From Lentisalinibacter salinarum (GTDB lineage Bacteria; Pseudomonadota; Gammaproteobacteria; Steroidobacterales; Woeseiaceae), in NCBI RefSeq assembly GCF_040706555.1, contig NZ_JAPDRH010000001.1:496001-560000 (forward strand): a stretch of DNA of 64,000 nucleotides. The letters run 5' to 3'. Each line of letters opens with the position of its first letter. The stretch's first letter is position 1. Positions 58,942 to 64,000 of the stretch are shown here, in pieces. Under the pieces are notes generated by a model. That model was not told the origin of the DNA. It was given only the letters and a program-made list of their open reading frames with translations, and did not search any database. A program made the position numbers and the translations under genes.

Positions 58942-59665
58942 CCTATACGATCCCCGTATCTTCAACCACTTCGAGCCGGCCTGGCTGGAGCCCGGCGGCT
59001 GGGACGCACAGGGCGATGTGCCCGACGCCCCGGGGCGGGGCGCGGTGCGCTTCGTCACCGGCGAGGCGGGCGAGTTCGCGCTGCGTCATTATTGTCGGGG
59101 CGGGCTGGTGGGCCGCGTACTCGACGACGAGTTCCTGTGGCTGGGCCAGGCGGCCACGCGGCCGTTCCGTGAGTTCCGGCTGCTCGCCCGACTGGCCGCG
59201 GCCGGCCTGCCCGTGCCCGCGCCGGCGGCCGCTGGCTACCGGCGCAGCGGCGGGGTCTACCGGGGCGATATCCTGACCCGCCGTCTGCACGGGGTCCGTT
59301 CGCTGGCCGGCATGCTGGGCGAACGTGCGCTGGAGGCGGACGAGTGGCGGCGCATCGGCGCCACCATCCGGCGCTTTCACGATGCCGGCGTCTGCCACGC
59401 GGACCTGAACGCCCACAACATACAGCTCGGCGGGAACGGCGGCGTCTGGTTGCTGGACTTCGACCGGGGCCGCATCCGCCCCCCGGGTGCCTGGCAGCGT
59501 CGCAACCTCGCCCGGCTGCTGCGGTCGCTGGAGAAACTACGCGCGAGTGTGCCCGGATTCCGCTACGAGACCGGCGGCTGGGGAGAGCTCGTCGCCGGCT
59601 ACCGGGGCGGCAGCGGCACCGACGCATCCGACCGATCCGGCCAGACCGGCCGATCGCCCCGCTGA
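58871..59665 (+). CDS. kdkA: 3-deoxy-D-manno-octulosonic acid (Kdo) kinase
   Basis: 264 aa protein-kinase-like sugar kinase phosphorylating Kdo in LOS of organisms with a single Kdo. The catalytic segment HADLNAHN is at 176-183 and the metal-binding DFD at 196-198; GAILYDPRIFNHFEPAWLEP near 22-41 fits the family start. ATG 58871 is chosen; its nearest GGAG is 12 bases upstream. The first 14 to 71 bases overlap the divergent waaC start. It ends one base before the stop of the convergent acyltransferase gene. Confidence 0.88.
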   Translation: MGFANTSEPTSVEERILPTADGAILYDPRIFNHFEPAWLEPGGWDAQGDVPDAPGRGAVRFVTGEAGEFALRHYCRGGLVGRVLDDEFLWLGQAATRPFREFRLLARLAAAGLPVPAPAAAGYRRSGGVYRGDILTRRLHGVRSLAGMLGERALEADEWRRIGATIRRFHDAGVCHADLNAHNIQLGGNGGVWLLDFDRGRIRPPGAWQRRNLARLLRSLEKLRASVPGFRYETGGWGELVAGYRGGSGTDASDRSGQTGRSPR

Positions 59666-59666
59666 T

Positions 59667-60581
59667 TCAGACGTCCTGGTAGTGTGAGGGGTCGCCCTTG
59701 AAGCGGCGGTGGATCCAGTAGTACTGGTCGGGTGCCGCGCGGGCGTGGCGCTCCACGACGGCGTTCAGCCGCGCCGCGTCGGCCACCTCGTCGCCACCGG
59801 GGAAATCCTCCAGCGCGGGCTCCACGGTGACCCGGTAGCGCCCGTCCGGTTCCCGTCGTCCGGCCACCGGCAGTACGGCGGCGCCGCTCCGGGCGGCGAG
59901 CCGGGCCGGGCTGCCGGTGGTCGGGGCCGGCAGCCCGAAGAACGGTGCCACCACCGGCCGGCTGCTGGTCTGGGCCTGGTCCACCGCCATCCACAGCGTG
60001 CGCCCCCGTGCCAGTGCATCCAGGATGCCGCGCAGGTCGAATTTCGAATAGACGTCGCGGGCGGCGCGCAGCCGGCCGCGGGTGAGCTGCCGGTCGAGCG
60101 CCGGGTAGCCGAAGGGCCGCTGGATGCCGTCGTAGTCGATGGCGAGACCCAGCAGCCGGCAGGCGAGGTCCATGGTGGTGAAGTGACCGGCGACCAGGAT
60201 GACCGGCCGATCGGCGGCACGGGCGGCTTCGAGGTGCTCAAGGCCCTCCAGCGTGGCCATGGCGCGCAGACGCCGGTCGCTGGCCCACCAGGCCAGGCCG
60301 ACCTCCATCAGGCCGATGCCGAGCGATCGGAAGTGGCGGCGCAGCAGGCGGCGCCGCACATCGGCGGCGAGCTCCGGGAAACAGAGTTCCAGGTTTCGCG
60401 CCGCGATGCGGCGCCGGCGCCGCGCGAGGCGGAAGGCGACCGCGCCGAACCCGCGGCCCAGCAGCCGCTGCGCCGGCCACGGCAGCAGGACCAGGGCGCG
60501 CTGCAGAGCGAGCGCCGCCCGGATCAGGGCCTCGCGGCCGCGCGAGTCGCCGGCCGCGGACCGGGTGCCGGCGTCGTTCAT
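59667..60581 (-). CDS. Lipid A biosynthesis (LpxL/LpxM-like) acyltransferase
   Basis: 304 aa inner-membrane-associated acyltransferase of the HtrB/MsbB family, adding a secondary acyl chain to lipid A. The HX4D catalytic motif is His133-Asp138 (AGHFTTMD), with YWIHRRFKGDPSHY near the C-terminus typical of the family. A hydrophobic N-terminal helix is weak. ATG 60581 with AAGG eight bases upstream is preferred over TTG 60587. Close to the LOS core genes, it completes the local lipid A/core set. Confidence 0.88.
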   Translation of the reverse strand: MNDAGTRSAAGDSRGREALIRAALALQRALVLLPWPAQRLLGRGFGAVAFRLARRRRRIAARNLELCFPELAADVRRRLLRRHFRSLGIGLMEVGLAWWASDRRLRAMATLEGLEHLEAARAADRPVILVAGHFTTMDLACRLLGLAIDYDGIQRPFGYPALDRQLTRGRLRAARDVYSKFDLRGILDALARGRTLWMAVDQAQTSSRPVVAPFFGLPAPTTGSPARLAARSGAAVLPVAGRREPDGRYRVTVEPALEDFPGGDEVADAARLNAVVERHARAAPDQYYWIHRRFKGDPSHYQDV

Positions 60582-60734
60582 CGGCAAAACCTTGGTACGG
60601 CGAAGGACATTACTTCGGAATTGTAGCGCCGCCGGCGGGTCATACTCGGGCTCCGGCGCTTGAATCGGCCGGCGGCGGACCCATTATGGATCGTTCTGCA
60701 GAGCATTGAGCTCGTACTGCCAGGAGTAGTGCAT

Positions 60735-61619
60735 ATGAAGAGAATCCTGTTGTTCGTGGCGACCAACGTCGCGGTGCTGGCCGTCATCAGCATCGTATTC
60801 CGGGTCTTCGGTCTGGAGAGCATCGTCTCGGAGACAGGTGGGCTGAACCTGACGTCGCTGCTGATTTTCTCCGCGGTCATCGGCTTTGCCGGCTCGTTCA
60901 TCTCTCTCGCCATCTCGAAGAAGGTGGCGCTCTGGACCACAGGCGCGAAAGTCATCTCGCAGCCGTCCAACTCCACCGAATCCTGGCTGCTGGCAACCGT
61001 GCAGAATCAGGCCGGGCGTGCCGGCATCGGCATGCCGGACGTGGCGATCTACGACGCGCCCGAGGTGAACGCGTTCGCCACCGGCATGAGTCGCAACAAG
61101 GCGCTGGTCGCCGTCAGCACCGGCCTGCTGCGCAACATGAATCAGGCCGAGGCGGAGGCCGTACTCGCCCACGAGGTCTCCCACGTCGCCAACGGCGACA
61201 TGGTGACCATGACGCTGCTGCAGGGCGTGCTGAACACCTTCGTGATCTTCCTCTCGCGGGTGGTCGGTTTCTTCGTGGACCGGGTCGTGTTCCGCAACGA
61301 GCACGGTGCCGGGATCGGCTTCTTCCTCACCAGCCTGGTGGCCCAGATCGTCTTCGGCATCCTGGCGACCATCATCGTGCACTGGTTCTCGCGGCGGCGC
61401 GAATTCCGCGCGGACGCGGGCGGCGCCGAGCTGGCCGGCCGGGAGAAGATGGTGGCGGCGCTCGAGAAGCTGCGCGCGACTTACGAGCCGAGCGAGCTGC
61501 CGAAGCAGCTGTCGGCCTTCGGCATCGCCGGTCTTGGGGCGCACGGCCTGAAGAAGCTGTTCATGACGCACCCGCCGCTGGAGGAGCGCATCAACGCGCT
61601 GAAGGCGCGCGGCTACTGA
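60735..61619 (+). CDS. htpX: Membrane protease HtpX
   Basis: 294 aa zinc metalloprotease for quality control of inner-membrane proteins. Two N-terminal membrane helices (about residues 4-24 and 40-60), HEVSH at 146-150, two further helices (about 158-175 and 195-215), and the third-ligand region RREFRADAGGAEL. The end MTHPPLEERINALKARGY is diagnostic. CAGGAG with eight-base spacing supports ATG 60735. Often under heat or envelope stress control; no specific promoter was seen. Its last seven bases overlap the convergent aspartoacylase-like gene. Confidence 0.95.
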   Translation: MKRILLFVATNVAVLAVISIVFRVFGLESIVSETGGLNLTSLLIFSAVIGFAGSFISLAISKKVALWTTGAKVISQPSNSTESWLLATVQNQAGRAGIGMPDVAIYDAPEVNAFATGMSRNKALVAVSTGLLRNMNQAEAEAVLAHEVSHVANGDMVTMTLLQGVLNTFVIFLSRVVGFFVDRVVFRNEHGAGIGFFLTSLVAQIVFGILATIIVHWFSRRREFRADAGGAELAGREKMVAALEKLRATYEPSELPKQLSAFGIAGLGAHGLKKLFMTHPPLEERINALKARGY

Positions 61620-63067
61620 TCGCCCGCCCCGGCGCCCGGGGCGTCGGCTTCCCCGGCCGCGTCTTCTACGCCGCTGACGTCGCCGCGGGAGTCCGACGCG
61701 GCCACCGACGCTTCCTCGGCTGGCTGCTCCGTCGCCGGCTGGACATCTTCCTCCTCGCCGACGCTGCTGCCGGTTTCCGCCGGCGCGGCGTCGGCCTCGG
61801 CGGTCTTCGGTTCGGGTCGCGGCAGCCCGATATGGAAGGCCGCGTAACCGGGCATGACCACCTGATTCAGCGCCATGCCGATCACCCGGCCGTCCGTCGG
61901 CGCATAGATATTGGTCCTGGCGTTCGTGATGGGATCGGTGATGGTGCCGAGCAGGTCGCCGGCGTTCACCCGCCGGCCCAGATCCACCTCCGACAGCAGG
62001 ATGCCGCCGCGGTTGGCGCGCACCCAGGTGGAGCGGTAGTACACGGGTTCCGGGTCGCCCCATAGACTGACCTTGCGCACCATGCCCAGCGTATTCAGCA
62101 GGGTCTCGATGCCCTTCACGCCGTGGCTGACCTCCTCGGTCTCCAGACGGGAAGGACCGCCGGCCTCCAGCGTCACCGTGGGGATGCCCGAGTCCGTGGC
62201 GGCCTGGCGCAAAGTGCCGTCGGCCGGGATGCTGTTGATGATCACCGTGGCGCCGAAGCCCTGGGTCAGGGTGACAACGCCGGGGTCGCGCAGGTCGGCA
62301 CGCAGCTGCGGCAGGTTGGCCCGGTCGAAGGAACCCGTGTGCAGGTCCACCAGGGCGTCGCAGTGGCGTACGATGCTGGTAAAGAACGAGTGGGCGATCC
62401 GCGAAGCGGCGCTGCCGTCCGGGTTGCCGGGGAAATAGCGGTTCAGGTCGCGGCGGTCCGGCAGGTAGCGCGAGCCGCGGCGGAACGCCTGCAGGTTCAC
62501 GATCGGCACGCCGATGACCGCGCCCGAGAGCTTCTGCGGGTCGAGGTCGTGGAGCACGCGGCGCACGATCTCGATGCCGTTCAGCTCGTCTCCGTGCACC
62601 GCTGCGGTGAGGCACAGCACCGGGCCGGCATAGCGGCCATTCATCACCAGCACCGGCGTGTCCACGGGTATGCCTTCGAAGAGCTCCGTGGCCGACCAGG
62701 ACAGGCGCTGATAGCTGGCGGGCGGCACCGTGCTGCCCAGTAATTCGAGCGCCTCCGCGTCCGACTCCCGGGCCCGGCCCCACTCCACCGGCTCCAGCGT
62801 GGTCAGGGGCCGCTCGGCCTGCGGCCGTTCCCGTGCGGCAGTCACCTCGGGCTCGCTGTCGTCATGCTGTTCGCGGGCGTCCTCCGGATTGTCCACCACC
62901 TCTTCGGTGGCGCCTATACCCGGGCCGGCGACGGCGACGCCTGCAACGGCCAGCAGCAGCGCCGCCGCCGTCGCCATGACGGCGGCGGTGAGTGCGGTGC
63001 GGCTGTTTTGCATCTCGGTATCCATGGTCGACATCCGGCGGTCGATTTCCCGCGGGCTACGGTCCAT
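61613..63067 (-). CDS. Succinylglutamate desuccinylase/aspartoacylase-like zinc protein with membrane anchor
   Basis: Up to 484 aa. An N-terminal membrane or signal segment (AAVMATAAALLLAVAGVAVAG, about 28-48) precedes an acidic linker and an AstE/AspA-type M14-like domain: zinc ligands in AVHGDELNGIEIVRR near 158-172 and DLHTGSF near 243-249, a GGPSRLE near 301. A biotinyl-lipoyl-like C-terminal module (RRVNAGDLLGTI; YAPTDGRVIGM) follows, then a 65-residue Ala/Glu/Asp/Pro tail. Export of this family is unusual. Start may be 63067, 63034, 63025 or 63013; none has a strong Shine-Dalgarno. A TATAGT lies at 63138-63133. Confidence 0.8.
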   Translation of the reverse strand: MDRSPREIDRRMSTMDTEMQNSRTALTAAVMATAAALLLAVAGVAVAGPGIGATEEVVDNPEDAREQHDDSEPEVTAARERPQAERPLTTLEPVEWGRARESDAEALELLGSTVPPASYQRLSWSATELFEGIPVDTPVLVMNGRYAGPVLCLTAAVHGDELNGIEIVRRVLHDLDPQKLSGAVIGVPIVNLQAFRRGSRYLPDRRDLNRYFPGNPDGSAASRIAHSFFTSIVRHCDALVDLHTGSFDRANLPQLRADLRDPGVVTLTQGFGATVIINSIPADGTLRQAATDSGIPTVTLEAGGPSRLETEEVSHGVKGIETLLNTLGMVRKVSLWGDPEPVYYRSTWVRANRGGILLSEVDLGRRVNAGDLLGTITDPITNARTNIYAPTDGRVIGMALNQVVMPGYAAFHIGLPRPEPKTAEADAAPAETGSSVGEEEDVQPATEQPAEEASVAASDSRGDVSGVEDAAGEADAPGAGAGDQ

Positions 63068-63234
63068 TGCTTCGGCAGACGCGGCGGCCGGGGGTTCCCT
63101 CCGACGGAGCCGCCGCTCGCAAGGTTACGTAAACTATACGGAAACCGACAGCGAATCTGTGATCTGTTCTCGATATGGCGGATTTCGCTCTCCTTATCAT
63201 TGATGCCATTGCCGCCGCCCGGAGCCCGATCGCC

Positions 63235-63708
63235 ATGCGCCGAGTCCTGCCGATTCTCCCGCTGCTGCTCTTCTTCGTGCTCGCCGGCTGCGATAGCGGC
63301 GACGACGATAAAGCCCTCGTCCGCGGCTATCTGCAGGCGCTCGTCATCGAGGGCCGCTGGGAGGACTGGGACCGCTATTTCGCGCCCGGCGCCACCGTGA
63401 ACGGCTCCCGTCATGCCCGCGAGGTGCTCTCCTCGATCGGGCGCGGCCTGCACGGCGCCTTTCCCGACCTCGCGCTGGAAGTGTTGGAGCAGGTTGCCGA
63501 GGACGGGCGTGTGGCCACCCGTGTCCGCTTCAGCGGTACGCACGAAGGCGTCTTCGACGCCACGCCGCCGACCGGCGCCCGGGTGAGCTTCGAGGGCCTC
63601 CTGCTCGACCGGATCGAGGACGGCCGCGTCGTCGAGAGCCGGCAGCAACTGGACATGCTGGGTCTGAGCCGCCGAGTGAAGGGCGCCGCCGCGGGCCGGG
63701 GCGGCTGA
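63235..63708 (+). CDS. SnoaL/NTF2-like lipoprotein
   Basis: 157 aa. Lipobox LAGC near Cys19, then an alpha+beta cone of the SnoaL/ester-cyclase type: ALVRGYLQALVIEGRWEDWDRYFAPGATVNG near 28-58, GAFPDLALEVLEQVAEDGRVATRVRFSGTHEG near 76-107. SnoaL-like proteins bind or isomerise small molecules, but no catalytic residue is evident. ATG 63235 opens a good signal peptide; the longer frame is rejected. It overlaps the next ORF by one base (TGATG at 63706-63710). Confidence 0.75.
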   Translation: MRRVLPILPLLLFFVLAGCDSGDDDKALVRGYLQALVIEGRWEDWDRYFAPGATVNGSRHAREVLSSIGRGLHGAFPDLALEVLEQVAEDGRVATRVRFSGTHEGVFDATPPTGARVSFEGLLLDRIEDGRVVESRQQLDMLGLSRRVKGAAAGRGG

Positions 63709-64000
63709 TGTTCGGCCACTGGTCGCTCGTGCCACCCGTCGTCCTGCTGGCGGCGGCGGCCGCCGTGATACTCGAGGCGGAGGACTACGGTCCCCATGCG
63801 CTGCCGAACCTGCTGCCCCCGGCGCTCACCCTCGCGCTGCTGCTCTACGCCCTGGCGCGAGACGGCTGGCGCTGGCATGAGGCGGACCGGCGCTGGCTGC
63901 TGGGAGTTCTCGGTTTCGCGATCCCGGCGCTGGGACTCTCTCTCTACCTGCACCTCGGACTGATGCTGGACTGGGGCGGCATGGCGAGCCGCGCCCGCAC
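63708..64000 (+). CDS. Membrane protein, 3' end beyond the window (partial)
   Basis: At least 97 codons from ATG 63708, which overlaps the stop of the SnoaL-like gene. Translation shows three hydrophobic segments (about residues 6-22, 34-49 and 64-85) separated by charged loops. No domain is recognised in the visible part. Coupling to the lipoprotein gene suggests a shared role. Confidence 0.65.
   Translation, partial: MFGHWSLVPPVVLLAAAAAVILEAEDYGPHALPNLLPPALTLALLLYALARDGWRWHEADRRWLLGVLGFAIPALGLSLYLHLGLMLDWGGMASRAR

Overview
The window is uniformly GC-rich DNA with G/C-ending codons, dense genes, short intergenic gaps and many ATGA or TGATG stop-start overlaps. Gene content points to a free-living, aerobic, Gram-negative gammaproteobacterium. 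Evidence includes a TonB-dependent receptor, lipooligosaccharide core genes (hldD, waaF, waaC, kdkA and an LpxL-like acyltransferase), glnE, cysB, a TIGR04211-type SH3 protein, a PA2779/PA2778 pair and paired GTAG/GTGG-headed REP-like hairpins. The last feature and kdkA resemble Xanthomonadales and neighbouring lineages, but genus cannot be fixed from this window. No prophage, insertion sequence, CRISPR array, rRNA or tRNA gene was recognised, so this looks like chromosomal core plus lineage-specific genes.

Layout: 1-4.0 kb, polyamine ABC importer operon in potFGHI order; 4-6.9 kb, CaCA cation exchanger and acyl-CoA ligase; 6.9-11.5 kb, alanine dehydrogenase with a divergent Lrp-type regulator, then a compact flavin reductase / M20 amidohydrolase / P-loop operon; 11.6-14.9 kb, very large Asp-box (BNR) beta-propeller protein; 15-19.7 kb, LysR regulator, TPR protein, M3 oligopeptidase lipoprotein and free-standing AlaX editing enzyme; 20-24.3 kb, TonB receptor, double cupin and membrane diguanylate cyclase; 24.5-27 kb, lipoprotein pair of a beta-helix protein and a diheme cytochrome; 27-32 kb, ABC ATPase, lipocalin-like protein, SDR reductase, di-iron-type hydrolase and the PA2779/PA2778 pair; 32-40.2 kb, Kef-type antiporter, dienelactone-hydrolase lipoprotein, PGPGW protein, sigma-54 activator with palindromic operators, transglutaminase-like TPR lipoprotein and CurA-like reductase; 40.3-41.7 kb, ECF sigma with RskA-type anti-sigma; 42.1-44.2 kb, CDP-alcohol phosphatidyltransferase / HAD phosphatase / VTT membrane protein operon; 44.2-47.5 kb, DUF3187 protein, DacB and SH3 protein; 47.5-49.6 kb, divergent cysB and cysteine synthase; 49.8-55.5 kb, EAL phosphodiesterase, flavodoxin and glnE; 55.5-60.6 kb, zinc-finger protein and LOS inner-core/lipid A genes; 60.7-64 kb, HtpX, aspartoacylase-like protein, SnoaL-like lipoprotein and a truncated membrane ORF.

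Three themes stand out. First, at least four genes (33938, 36118, 42137, 52554) have a sigma-70 -10-like hexamer ending exactly six bases before the start codon and no Shine-Dalgarno, which predicts leaderless mRNAs. Secondly, several compact gene sets have recognisable parts but no established joint function: the beta-helix/diheme cytochrome pair, the flavin reductase/M20/P-loop operon and the phospholipid-type operon at 42-44 kb. Thirdly, several small repeats sit at decisive positions: twin 12-bp palindromes at a sigma-54 activator gene, a dyad abutting a perfect -10 box, a hexamer repeat in a leader, a 12-bp repeat inside a signal peptide, and a 9-bp repeat carrying stop codons for two convergent genes.
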